From assembly GCA_035373905.1 (NCBI GenBank), contig DAOSOK010000036.1:1-50872 (forward strand): a DNA stretch of 50,872 nucleotides, read 5' to 3'. The notes under the pieces are model-generated. The model saw nothing but the letters and a program-made list of their open reading frames with translations. It ran no database searches and was not told the DNA's origin. The translations under genes and the position numbers were made by a program. Position 1 is the stretch's first letter; every line of letters starts with the position of its first letter. Of the stretch, positions 31,358 through 39,178 are shown in pieces. This DNA comes from Candidatus Ozemobacteraceae bacterium (lineage in GTDB: Bacteria; Muiribacteriota; Ozemobacteria; Ozemobacterales; Ozemobacteraceae).

Positions 31358-32309
31358 TTTCTCGAAGGTCCAGCAGGTGTTCTCCAATCTCCGGAAAGAG
31401 CTTCAGAAGGTCATCGTCGGCCAGGACCAGGTCGTCGACCTGATCCTCACGGCCCTTCTCGTCCGCGGCCACGTGCTTCTCGAGGGCGTTCCCGGCACGG
31501 CGAAAACCCTCACCGTCAAATCGATCGCGCGACTGATGGGTCTCTCCTTCCAGCGTATCCAGATGACGCCCGACCTCATGCCATCCGACGTCCTCGGAAC
31601 GACGGTGTTCGATACCCGCACCGGCGCGTTCCAGGTGCACAAGGGCCCGATCTTCTGCGACCTCGTCCTCGTCGACGAGATCAACCGCGCCCCCGCCAAA
31701 ACCCAGTCGGCCCTCCTCGAATGCATGGAGGAACGCCAGGTGACGATCGAGGGTAACCGCTTTCCGCTTCCCCGCGTCTTTATGGTGCTGGCGACGCAGA
31801 ATCCGCTCGAATACGAAGGTACGTATCCGCTTCCCGAAGCCCAGCTCGACCGGTTCCTCTTCAAGATCCTCATCGACTACCCCAGCGCGGCCGCCGAGAC
31901 GGCGATCCTCGAGAAGTTCGAGGCCGGCTTCCGCCCCGACCGTCTCGAGGAGGCGGGCCTCCAGACCGTCACCAGCCCAGAAGAGCTTGTCGCCTGCCAA
32001 GACGCCCTCCGCCAGATCCAGACCAAGCAACCGGTCATGGAATACATCACCTCGATCGTCCGGCTGACCCGAACCTGGAGCGACCTGCTCGTGGGCGGCG
32101 GCATCCGCGCCGACATCTCTCTCTTCCTCGCGAGCAAGGCCCGCGCCCTCATGGAAGGGCGCGAGTTCGTGACGCCCGACGACGTGAAGGCCGTGACGCC
32201 CCCCGTGCTGCGCCACCGCATCATTCTCAAACCCGAGGCAGAGATTGAGGGGGCCACGCCCGATCAGATTCTCCAGAACGTGCTCGCACAGGTGAAAGTG
32301 CCCAGATGA
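31350..32309 (+). CDS. MoxR family AAA+ ATPase
   Basis: 319 residues. Walker A EGVPGTAKTLTVK (about 45-57), Walker B LVLVDEINRAPAKTQSALLE (about 110-129), sensor 1 LATQNP (about 150-155), then the lid domain. MoxR ATPases are thought to act as chaperones that mature or insert cofactors into partner complexes, together with von Willebrand-type or DUF58 proteins. The ATG at 31350 has AAAGGA 11 bases upstream and gives the standard N-terminus (FSNLRKELQKVIVGQDQVVD). Overlaps both neighbours, so production is tightly coupled to DUF58. Confidence 0.94.
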   Translation: MADFSKVQQVFSNLRKELQKVIVGQDQVVDLILTALLVRGHVLLEGVPGTAKTLTVKSIARLMGLSFQRIQMTPDLMPSDVLGTTVFDTRTGAFQVHKGPIFCDLVLVDEINRAPAKTQSALLECMEERQVTIEGNRFPLPRVFMVLATQNPLEYEGTYPLPEAQLDRFLFKILIDYPSAAAETAILEKFEAGFRPDRLEEAGLQTVTSPEELVACQDALRQIQTKQPVMEYITSIVRLTRTWSDLLVGGGIRADISLFLASKARALMEGREFVTPDDVKAVTPPVLRHRIILKPEAEIEGATPDQILQNVLAQVKVPR

Positions 32310-33625
32310 ACGCCGGCCTGGTGACGACCCGCGTCGTGCTGCTGTTGCTGTGCGGCACGCTTCCGCTCATGGTGACGACGTCACACATGCTGGCCGTCGC
32401 CGTCCTTGCCGCCTGGAACCTCTTCGTCCTGCTGCTCGTCGCCGCCGACAATCGTCTCACACCGAAGGCAACGCTCGTCGACGTGAAACGGGTCATCGCG
32501 AACAAGCTGTCGATCGGCGAATCGAACGACGTCATCCTCCGGGTCGAGAACCAGTCGTTCCAGAAGCTCGAAGTGACGCTGCTCGATGCGCCGCCCGAGT
32601 CGTTCGGCGCGCCCGGCGAGCCGCTGGTCATCACGCTCGAACCCCGCACCCGCGCCGAGGTCCGCTACCGCGTCGTTCCGCCCAGGCGCGGCAAATTCTC
32701 GTTCGGGAACGTGTCGATCCGGTTCCGGGGCCGTCTCGAGCTGATCGTGCGCCAGCGTGAGGTTCCCTGCGAGATGCCGGTCGATGTGTATCCGAACATC
32801 AAGAACGTCGCCCGGTTCGAACTTCGCGTGCGGCGCAGCCATCTCATCGAGACCGGCCTCAAGAGCGAGCGCCGGCGCGGCAACGGCACCGATTTCGAGA
32901 GCCTCCGCGAGTACGTGCGCGGCGACGAGTTCCGCCGGGTCGACTGGAAGGCGACCGCGCGCCGCCACAAGCTGATTTCCCGGGAATACCAGTCCGAAGT
33001 AAACCAGTCGGTCCTCGTCCTGCTCGACTGCGGCCGGACGATGGGCGCCCCGCTGCCCCGCGGGACGATGCTCGACGCGACCGTCGACGCGGCCCTGCTG
33101 CTCATTCAGCGGGTCATCCGCAACGGCGACAACGCAGGCCTTCTCGCATTCACCGACCGACCGATCCGGTTCGTACCGCCGGCGAAGGGGAAACGCCAGC
33201 TTCATCTCGTCATGTCGCAACTCGCGGCCGTCCAGCCCCAGCGCACCGAGTCGGATTACGGCGCGGCGTTCCGATATCTCATGGCGCGCCGCGTCAAGCG
33301 TTCCCTGCTGATCATCCTCACCGATCTCACCACCGGGGAGGCCGCCGCCCGGCTCACGAAGGACGTGCCCATCCTGCTGCGCAAGCATCTTCCCGTCGTC
33401 GTCTCGGTCTTCCATCCGACCCTCGCCGCGAGCATGGCCCAAAGCCCCGACACGCTCGACCGGGCCTGGGAAAGCATCGTGGCGCGCGACACGCTCGCCC
33501 GGGTGAAGACGGCCCACAAGGATCTCGAGCTTCTCGGCGTCGGAACGCTTCTCCTGCCCCCGGAAAAACTCGGCACCTCGCTTCTCGCGAATTACCTGCG
33601 CCTGAAACTCCGCTCGAAACTCTGA
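32306..33625 (+). CDS. DUF58 protein (MoxR partner)
   Basis: 439 residues. Two N-terminal membrane segments (about 8-48), a beta-sandwich region (about 60-160) and the DUF58 signature YVRGDEFRRVDWKATARR (about 202-219). A von Willebrand A-like domain follows (VLVLLDCGRTM at about 233, with a MIDAS-like Asp but no clear DxSxS). The start overlaps the moxR stop (ATGA). It ends the operon and runs 34 bases into the 3' end of the DUF95 gene on the other strand. Confidence 0.92.
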   Translation: MNAGLVTTRVVLLLLCGTLPLMVTTSHMLAVAVLAAWNLFVLLLVAADNRLTPKATLVDVKRVIANKLSIGESNDVILRVENQSFQKLEVTLLDAPPESFGAPGEPLVITLEPRTRAEVRYRVVPPRRGKFSFGNVSIRFRGRLELIVRQREVPCEMPVDVYPNIKNVARFELRVRRSHLIETGLKSERRRGNGTDFESLREYVRGDEFRRVDWKATARRHKLISREYQSEVNQSVLVLLDCGRTMGAPLPRGTMLDATVDAALLLIQRVIRNGDNAGLLAFTDRPIRFVPPAKGKRQLHLVMSQLAAVQPQRTESDYGAAFRYLMARRVKRSLLIILTDLTTGEAAARLTKDVPILLRKHLPVVVSVFHPTLAASMAQSPDTLDRAWESIVARDTLARVKTAHKDLELLGVGTLLLPPEKLGTSLLANYLRLKLRSKL

Positions 33626-34554
33626 GCCAGGGCGGGCCACGTCAGGTAGATCACCGTCGCGAGAAACAAAACCGCAGCGACCAGGTATTTCAGGGGAATC
33701 GGAAGCTGCGCCGGCGTCACCCACGTCTCGACCAGGGCGGCGATCACGAGCATCGGCACGACGCCCGCGACGAGTTTCGCCGCGGTCCGGCCTTCGTGCG
33801 CGAGCCAGTCGAACCGCTCGTGCCGGCCCGGATCGACCAGCGCATACCCGAGAACGAGGCCCGCTCCCCCCGCGATGAAACAGCACGGCAATTCGATCAC
33901 TCCGTGGGGAAGGATTAGCGACCAGAAGGCGAGCGCCTGGCCCGCGTCGTGGTAGACCGACGCGAGGCCACCGAGAAGCAACCCGTTATATATCATAATG
34001 TATATAGTTCCGATGCCAAACAGAAAACCGAAGGCGAAGGCGTAGAATGATACCTTGATATTGTTCGTCATGATGAAGCTCGAAACCTGGACGCGCGACT
34101 CGTCGGCCATGTCGCGGCCGACCTTTCCCCGGGCGAGGTCTTCGCTGATCGCGCTTCGCATCGACGGGGGAATCACGAGATCGATCAGTTTCGAGTCAGC
34201 GCCGACGCACAGAAACCCGATGATTCCGGAGAACAGGAAGATCAGGAGCGCCGTCATGATGAAATGGCCGCGTTCCAAGACGAGCATCGGGAAGCGCCTG
34301 AGAACGAAGTCGAGACCGCTCAGCAGGATCGAATCGTCGTTCCGCCTGTAGATGTGCGAATAGGCCCGGGCGACGAGGCGGTTCAGATACCGCTGGAGTC
34401 GCTCGTCGCCGCTCGTCCGGGCGCGGCCGAGGTCGCTCAGGGTCTCCTGGTACAGGGCCCCGAGTTCGAGAAGGCGGCTCGGCTCGACGCGGCCGACGAT
34501 ATGGCGGTCGAGATGGTCCAGCGTCGCCTCGAGCTGCTGCCAGCGTTCGTTCAT
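33592..34554 (-). CDS. DUF95 (SpoIIM-like) membrane protein
   Basis: 320 residues. The family is named after sporulation protein SpoIIM but is widespread in non-sporulating bacteria beside MoxR/DUF58/RDD genes. Features: LDFVLRRFPMLVLERG (about 80-95), first membrane segment (97-120), the signature NNIKVSFYAFAFGFLFGIGTIYIMIYNG, then LPHGVIELPCCFIAGGAGLVLGYALVDPGR, and further membrane segments to the end. The start at 34554 shares one base with the upstream stop (TGATG), indicating translational coupling to the zinc-ribbon gene. A longer frame from 34629 lies inside that gene. The last 34 bases overlap the DUF58 gene tail to tail. Confidence 0.9.
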   Translation of the reverse strand: MNERWQQLEATLDHLDRHIVGRVEPSRLLELGALYQETLSDLGRARTSGDERLQRYLNRLVARAYSHIYRRNDDSILLSGLDFVLRRFPMLVLERGHFIMTALLIFLFSGIIGFLCVGADSKLIDLVIPPSMRSAISEDLARGKVGRDMADESRVQVSSFIMTNNIKVSFYAFAFGFLFGIGTIYIMIYNGLLLGGLASVYHDAGQALAFWSLILPHGVIELPCCFIAGGAGLVLGYALVDPGRHERFDWLAHEGRTAAKLVAGVVPMLVIAALVETWVTPAQLPIPLKYLVAAVLFLATVIYLTWPALAQSFERSFRRR

Positions 34555-35057
34555 CACTCGACGGTCCCGTGGACGTCGCACGTGATTTTTCCGACGGTCG
34601 TGATGTCGCCCGTCGAGGAGTAGCGACACGTTGGCTCGGGCTTCGACAGGCTGGATCGAAGATATTTGTCGTTGACCAGGCGTTGTTCGGTGTCTTCCCG
34701 GAAGGATTTCAGCGGTATCTTGTTGTCCATGTTATACATCTCGATCGCGCCGAGCAGAACCCTCATGTTCGCATAGCAGGCCTTTTCACGCGCCTGGTCC
34801 CGGAACAGCCTCGAACTCCTCCTGTCGGCGGCGATTCCCAGAAATATTCCGAGAATCATGAAAAAGCCGATCACCTTGACAATGCCGGCAACGCAGGACG
34901 GGCCGCTCTCTGCCGCAATGGCGGCGCGGAGATTTCGTTCTTCTCCAACGTCTTCCGGTGGGAATTCAAACCCACACTGACGGCAGAACTGCTGGCGGTC
35001 AGCCGCAGCGATGCCGCACTCGGGGCAGAATTTTCCCTCATGATTCTGGTCGCTCAT
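34554..35057 (-). CDS. Zinc-ribbon, membrane-anchored pilin-like protein 1
   Basis: 167 residues. An N-terminal zinc ribbon (CPEC at 11-14, CRQC at 25-28) lies in the cytoplasm, followed by one membrane helix (about 57-77) and a stretch AREKACYANMRVLLGAIEMYNMD (89-111), written here in parts: AREKACYANM and RVLLGAIEMYNMD. That is exactly what follows the hydrophobic helix in many type IV pilins. A small Cys-containing globular end follows (TCRYSSTGDI, CDVHGTVE). There is no prepilin peptidase site, so it would stay anchored. GGAGGAATT precedes the ATG. It is coupled to DUF95 and is a tandem paralog of the gene at 35116-35622. Function unknown. Confidence 0.82.
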   Translation of the reverse strand: MSDQNHEGKFCPECGIAAADRQQFCRQCGFEFPPEDVGEERNLRAAIAAESGPSCVAGIVKVIGFFMILGIFLGIAADRRSSRLFRDQAREKACYANMRVLLGAIEMYNMDNKIPLKSFREDTEQRLVNDKYLRSSLSKPEPTCRYSSTGDITTVGKITCDVHGTVE

Positions 35058-35115
35058 AATTCCTCCAGACTACCCGATCGTCCCTGAAAAGTCGATGCAC
35101 CGTGCGAACGAAATC

Positions 35116-35622
35116 CTACCGATCCTGCAGGTCGCTTTCGACGGTTCCGTGAACGTCACAGCAGATCCTGCCGTTTGCCGTCATGTCGCCGGTGGAGGAA
35201 TACCTGCATCCCCGTTCGGGCTTGCTGAGTCCGCCTTTCAGATAATTTTTTTCCGTCAGACGGTTGATGACCTGCTCGTTCATGGATTTCTGCATGACAA
35301 CGCTGTCCATGTTGTACATTTCGATGGCGCCGAGCAGAACGCGCATGTTCGCATAACAGGCTTTTTCCCTCGACGTGGTGCGAACCGTCCGTCGCGGCGG
35401 GATGAGAACCATCACGATGCCGATGAGAAACAGGACGACGGCAATCCTGAACGCGCTTCCGATGCAGGATCCCACGCCTTTCTCGGGAATCGCGGCACGA
35501 AGGGTCCGTTCCTCCTCCAGCGATTCCGGGGGAAATTCGAGGCCGCACCGGCGACAGAACTGCTGCTGGTCCGATGCGGTCGTCCCGCATTCCGGACAGG
35601 TCTTCATTTCCGTTCGATCCAT
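35116..35622 (-). CDS. Zinc-ribbon, membrane-anchored pilin-like protein 2
   Basis: 168 residues, same architecture as its downstream neighbour: zinc ribbon (CPEC near 9-12, CRRC near 23-26), EFPPE linker, membrane helix (about 54-75), KACYANMRVLLGAIEMYNMD (about 88-107) and a C-terminal domain with CRYSSTGDM and CCDVHGTVES. The pilin-like helix is identical between the two while linkers and the middle part differ, so that helix is under strong constraint. GGAG lies seven bases before the ATG. The gap to the next gene is 58 bases, so the three genes likely form one operon. Confidence 0.82.
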   Translation of the reverse strand: MDRTEMKTCPECGTTASDQQQFCRRCGLEFPPESLEEERTLRAAIPEKGVGSCIGSAFRIAVVLFLIGIVMVLIPPRRTVRTTSREKACYANMRVLLGAIEMYNMDSVVMQKSMNEQVINRLTEKNYLKGGLSKPERGCRYSSTGDMTANGRICCDVHGTVESDLQDR

Positions 35623-35664
35623 CCTCGGTCTCCTGCAGCTTCCGCCGCAACCTCCCCGAAAGTG

Positions 35665-35742
35665 GATCGCCGGAACACGAGGTCCCGGCGATCTATTGAA
35701 AAGCTATCCATCTTGGATAGCATCAGCGGGGACGAATCCCCG
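35665..35742. other. Three successive hairpins in a divergent intergenic region
   Basis: Perfect stems: GATCGCCGG/CCGGCGATC (35665-35693, 11-base loop), GCTATCCA/TGGATAGC (35703-35721, three-base loop) and CGGGGA/TCCCCG (35727-35742, CGAA loop). On the minus strand the middle stem is followed by TTTT. They lie between the divergent genes at 35622 and 35864. They could be an attenuator-like leader of the zinc-ribbon operon or a structured leader for the plus-strand gene. No known riboswitch class was recognised. Confidence 0.5.
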
Positions 35743-35863
35743 GTATTTCCACTCTAAAATCCCTGGGTGAATTTTGTCAAATATCTTGGGCGTTTTCCGT
35801 GTTACCATGGGGCAACCACTTCGCGGGCTTTCAGTCACGCGGAACGAGGGAGGGGGTACACCC

Positions 35864-36544
35864 ATGAAGACTACGGGAAGAAACGTTTTCCGGCTCCTTC
35901 TTGCAGCCGTTGCCGTTCTCTCTCTGCCCTTCGCGGGCGAAGCGGCCAGGCGATACGTGATACCGACCTGGTATGGGTACGGCGTCGTCTCGCAGAGCGT
36001 CGGCGTCATTTCTCCGTATATTATATCATCGACATTTCATCCATCGATGCACCCGGGATACCTGCCGTATTATCTCCCGTCCCAGGACCCCGCCTATTAC
36101 TCGGCCTACCGGCCCTGGAACCCCGCGGGCGTGACCGCGCCCGGCTACTATTATCAGACGCCGGCCGGATCGCTCGCCCCTTTCTGGGACGGCACGGCCT
36201 GGGTCTATCGCCAGGCGAGCCCCGCCGGCACGGCCGGCGTCCCCTTGACGAATCTGAACCTCCGCTCCAATCCCGGGTTCGGCTCGAGCCGCAACCGTGA
36301 CCGCAACGTCATCGGCAGCATTGCCCGAGGCGAGCAGGTGTATGTGCTCGGCCGATACGGCGACTGGTATTACGTGCAGTCCGCATCCCAACCGCAGAAA
36401 TTCGGATATGCCTACGCGCGATACATCCAGCTGCAGGGCGCGTTCAACATGCCCGCCTTCTCCGCCTGGCCCTCTTCGTATCCCATGTATTCCTATCCGA
36501 ACGGCTGGCAGCAGCCCGTCGCCGTTTCCCCCGCGGGCTATTGA
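35864..36544 (+). CDS. Secreted SH3b-domain protein
   Basis: 226 residues. Signal peptide (MKTTGRNVFRLLLAAVAVLSLPFAGEA). A Tyr/Pro-rich region (about 30-120, with many YY and PG) precedes an SH3b domain (about 125-195: TNLNLRSNPGFGSSRNRDRNVIGS written in parts as TNLNLRSNPGF and VIGSIARGEQVYVLGRYGDWYYV, ending FGYAYARYIQL). SH3b domains bind peptidoglycan; no catalytic domain is attached. AGGGGGT lies seven bases before the ATG; an earlier ATG at 35774 lacks a ribosome site. An A/T-rich codon run (TATATTATATCA) lies at about 36018. Probably a wall-binding structural protein. Confidence 0.8.
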   Translation: MKTTGRNVFRLLLAAVAVLSLPFAGEAARRYVIPTWYGYGVVSQSVGVISPYIISSTFHPSMHPGYLPYYLPSQDPAYYSAYRPWNPAGVTAPGYYYQTPAGSLAPFWDGTAWVYRQASPAGTAGVPLTNLNLRSNPGFGSSRNRDRNVIGSIARGEQVYVLGRYGDWYYVQSASQPQKFGYAYARYIQLQGAFNMPAFSAWPSSYPMYSYPNGWQQPVAVSPAGY

Positions 36545-36582
36545 ATCCTTTGAAGAATCCTTGACGATCACGAGGTGACGAT

Positions 36583-37317
36583 ATGCAGATCATGAAACAG
36601 CGCATCCTTTCCGCCCTTGTTCTCTCCCTGGCCCTCATGGGCTTCCTGGCCCTGACCGCGTCGTTCGGACAGCCGGCAAGCGGCCCCGCGCCCCTTCCCG
36701 AGACGGTGAAACTGAACGTCTTCGCGATCGTTTCCGACGAGCTCGAAACAATGGCTTCAAAAGCCGGCGAAGCCCTCAAGACCGAGGAACAGCTCGACTC
36801 CTACCCGTCCATGGGCTACCAGGTGCACTGTACATTATATATGACACAATATGCTCCGGAAAAGGCGTCTCTCGTCCAGGGAATCGTCGCCTCGCTCGCC
36901 GAGACCGTCAAGCCGTTTCCCGTGACCGCGGCGGGGATATCCGCGACCAAGGATTTCTGGCTGTTCATCAACCTGGACAAAAACCGCAACCTCCAGACGC
37001 TGTCGGACACGGTCGTGCAGCAGCTCTGCGAACACCGGTTCCCGAGCGACTTCGTTCCCGACTGGGTGAAGCAGTATCCCCAGAAACTCGAGTATGTCAC
37101 CAAATACGGCAGTCCGAACGTGTTCGCCGAGTTCGAGCCTCATTTGACGCTTCTCGCCAAGTCCGATCCGGCGAAAGTCGACGGCTTCGTCAAGCGCCAC
37201 GCGAACGACGCCGAGTTCGGCACCCCGAAACAGGGCCATATCGTCGGCATCGGCGTCGGGATCGCGGACAGGGCAGGGCAGATCAAGCAACCGCTTGCCG
37301 TGTACCGGTTCAAATGA
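36583..37317 (+). CDS. Secreted 2H phosphoesterase-like protein
   Basis: 244 residues. Signal peptide (about 1-30, ILSALVLSLALMGFLALTASFG). Two HxT motifs typical of the 2H superfamily are seen: VHCTLYM (His82, Thr84) and PHLTLLA (His187, Thr189), about 105 residues apart. 2H enzymes include RNA ligase/cyclic phosphodiesterases that open 2',3'-cyclic nucleotides, usually in the cytoplasm; an exported member is uncommon. The substrate is unknown. It follows the SH3b gene by 38 bases, so it is likely co-transcribed, and ends at a strong terminator. An A/T-ending codon island overlaps the first HxT (36829-36855). Confidence 0.78.
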   Translation: MQIMKQRILSALVLSLALMGFLALTASFGQPASGPAPLPETVKLNVFAIVSDELETMASKAGEALKTEEQLDSYPSMGYQVHCTLYMTQYAPEKASLVQGIVASLAETVKPFPVTAAGISATKDFWLFINLDKNRNLQTLSDTVVQQLCEHRFPSDFVPDWVKQYPQKLEYVTKYGSPNVFAEFEPHLTLLAKSDPAKVDGFVKRHANDAEFGTPKQGHIVGIGVGIADRAGQIKQPLAVYRFK

Positions 37318-37377
37318 CCGATCCGGGCGGACGGATTTCCCGCAGACCCTGCTGAAAATTCGACGTCCCGATCGGAT

Positions 37378-37413
37378 GAAACCCCTGCAAATCACGATGT
37401 TTGCAGGGGTTTT
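37378..37413 (+). terminator. Rho-independent terminator
   Basis: AACCCCTGCAAA pairs with TTTGCAGGGGTT across an eight-base loop and ends in TTTTC. Closes the SH3b/2H transcript. Confidence 0.9.
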
Positions 37414-37417
37414 CACA

Positions 37418-37434
37418 TTGGCACGATCCCTGCG
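37418..37434 (+). promoter_or_regulatory. Sigma-54 (-24/-12) promoter
   Basis: TTGGCACG, four bases, CTGCG; GG and GC are exactly 12 bases apart. Begins five bases after a terminator, as expected for a fresh promoter. Transcription would start near 37445, 40 bases before the next ATG. Confidence 0.65.
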
Positions 37435-37484
37435 GAAGACCCCGTCGTGCTTCACATCACCCCAGGAAACAAGGAGCGTTCGGA

Positions 37485-37799
37485 ATGAATTACAGAATCA
37501 AGCTTACCCTCGCCGCCCTGGCTGCGTTCATCCTCATAAGCGGCGCCAGCGCCTTCGCGGCCCCCTCGACGGACGTCACCTGCATCCGCCAGACGACCGA
37601 TTCCCACCACATTCCCTGGCCTCCGCCCGGCAATCCGGCCGACCCGACCGATCCGAACAACGGCGACGATTACGGTTCGGGCTCATCGTCCGACTCCGGC
37701 AGCGATTGCGGCCACGATCACCACGATGACGACGGCGGCTCCGACGGTTCCTATCCCGACAATCCCTACGATCCTGACAACGAGCCGATGCCCAACTGA
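37485..37799 (+). CDS. Small secreted Asp/Gly/Ser-rich protein
   Basis: 104 residues. Signal peptide (MNYRIKLTLAALAAFILISGASAFA, cleavage near residue 26). The mature part is Pro-rich, then acidic and low-complexity (DPTDPNN, GSDCGHDHHDDDGG, YPDNPYDPDNEP), with two Cys and several His: a possible metal- or calcium-binding tail. Not recognised. AAGGAG lies eight bases before the ATG. It has its own sigma-54-type promoter and a terminator, so it is expressed alone under specific control. Confidence 0.72.
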   Translation: MNYRIKLTLAALAAFILISGASAFAAPSTDVTCIRQTTDSHHIPWPPPGNPADPTDPNNGDDYGSGSSSDSGSDCGHDHHDDDGGSDGSYPDNPYDPDNEPMPN

Positions 37800-37813
37800 T
37801 CGTTCGAGATCAC

Positions 37814-37850
37814 AACGGCGGGAAGACCGATGGTCTTTCCGCCGTTTTCG
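37814..37850. terminator. Bidirectional terminator between convergent genes
   Basis: AACGGCGG-AAGACC pairs with GGTCTT-TCCGCCGTT, then TTTC on the plus strand. It separates the small secreted gene from the GH13 gene ending at 37866. Confidence 0.85.
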
Positions 37851-37865
37851 CTACCGTGATGGAGA

Positions 37866-39158
37866 TCAGCCGAGGGTGAGGATTTTGATCTCGGCGGGTC
37901 GGAGGGTGTATTCGAAGCATCTCGGTACGGAACTCATCGCATATTCCGGCGAGATGTCCCTCGGGATGCCGGGCCCGAGAACGCTTGCGAGATCGGGAAT
38001 GAAGAGCCGCTGATGGTTGTAGCGGTCCTTGTTCACGGCGACGAAAACGGTCTTGCAACCGGGGGCCGAGCGTTTGAAACAGAAGATGTTGTACCAGTTT
38101 TCCTGGTCGACGATCTGAAGACCGGCTTCACGGTTCAACACTTCGTTCGTGTCCTTGAGCCGGCACACCTTCTGAATATATTCCGTCATATCTATCCCGG
38201 TGTTCTCCCACCACGATGGCTCGGTGCGCACGACGTCGCAATGGCGGCGGAAGCCGAATTCAAAGCCGATCGGCATCATGAACCCCTTGCTGAACAGGGC
38301 GCAGAAGAGAAGCTGTCGCTTGACGGCCGCGAGGTTCCCTTCGTATTCCTCCATGAGACGGTTCGTGTCGTGCGACTCGGGGAACGCAATGCTCGCGACG
38401 ACGGGGCTTGTCCTGAAATACTGCTCCATGCCCCACGGCTGATTGTAATCCCAGTATTTGATCGAGTTGAACAGGTAGTCGAAGCCGAGCTTCGCGAGGT
38501 TCTCGACCTGCTGAAAACTGCAGCCCAGCGACTCCGCCAGGAACATGCACCCGGGCTTTTTTTGTCGGGCCCGCTGGATCAGGAAGCGCCACAGGTCGTC
38601 AGGCACCTGGTAGGCCATGTCGCATCGGAAGCCGTCGATGCCCATATCCATGTAATAGGACATCATCTTCCACCAGAACTGCCAGAGATTCTCGCGGTCG
38701 GGTGATCCGGCGTTGTCGACCTCTGCAAGATCGCCCCATTCGACCCATTTGCCGTTGTCCCAGGCGCCGGGATGAATGACCTGTCCGTCGGCAGATCGTT
38801 TGAACCAGTCGGGATGCTCCTGGATGAGGGTGCAGTCGATCGCGGTGTGGTTGATGACCAGATCCATCATGAACAGCAGCCCCTGTTCGTGGCATGCCGA
38901 AACGAACTCCTTGAGCTGGTCGGCCGGGCTCGATGGAGAATCATTGTCGATGAAGAGGGGGTTGAATTTGTAGTAATCCTTCGGCGAGTAGAGACTGCCG
39001 CTGAACCCGGGGTAATGGAAGGGGTTCACGTACAGGGCATTGAAACCCATGAAGGAAATTCGGCCCAGATGAGATTTCCAGCCGTTCATGCTTCCGGCCA
39101 GCCTGGGGAAGAGATTGTAGAGACGGATACCTTTCGTGCCAAGCAGGTCTTTCGACAT
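37866..39158 (-). CDS. GH13 alpha-amylase-family enzyme
   Basis: 430 residues. The four GH13 regions are present: DLVINH (99-104), GFRCDMAY with nucleophile Asp180, FLAES with acid/base Glu209, and FPESHD with Asp264. NHTAIDCTLIQEHPDWF resembles the GlgE (maltosyltransferase) and related branch more than secreted amylases, but the protein lacks GlgE's long N-terminal domain. It has no signal peptide, so it acts in the cytoplasm, probably on storage glucan or trehalose-derived maltosides. AGGAGG lies eight bases before the ATG. It is last in the minus-strand operon, 20 bases after the small membrane protein gene. Exact specificity cannot be read. Confidence 0.85.
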   Translation of the reverse strand: MSKDLLGTKGIRLYNLFPRLAGSMNGWKSHLGRISFMGFNALYVNPFHYPGFSGSLYSPKDYYKFNPLFIDNDSPSSPADQLKEFVSACHEQGLLFMMDLVINHTAIDCTLIQEHPDWFKRSADGQVIHPGAWDNGKWVEWGDLAEVDNAGSPDRENLWQFWWKMMSYYMDMGIDGFRCDMAYQVPDDLWRFLIQRARQKKPGCMFLAESLGCSFQQVENLAKLGFDYLFNSIKYWDYNQPWGMEQYFRTSPVVASIAFPESHDTNRLMEEYEGNLAAVKRQLLFCALFSKGFMMPIGFEFGFRRHCDVVRTEPSWWENTGIDMTEYIQKVCRLKDTNEVLNREAGLQIVDQENWYNIFCFKRSAPGCKTVFVAVNKDRYNHQRLFIPDLASVLGPGIPRDISPEYAMSSVPRCFEYTLRPAEIKILTLG

Positions 39159-39178
39159 CGTTCACTTCCTCCTGGGAA

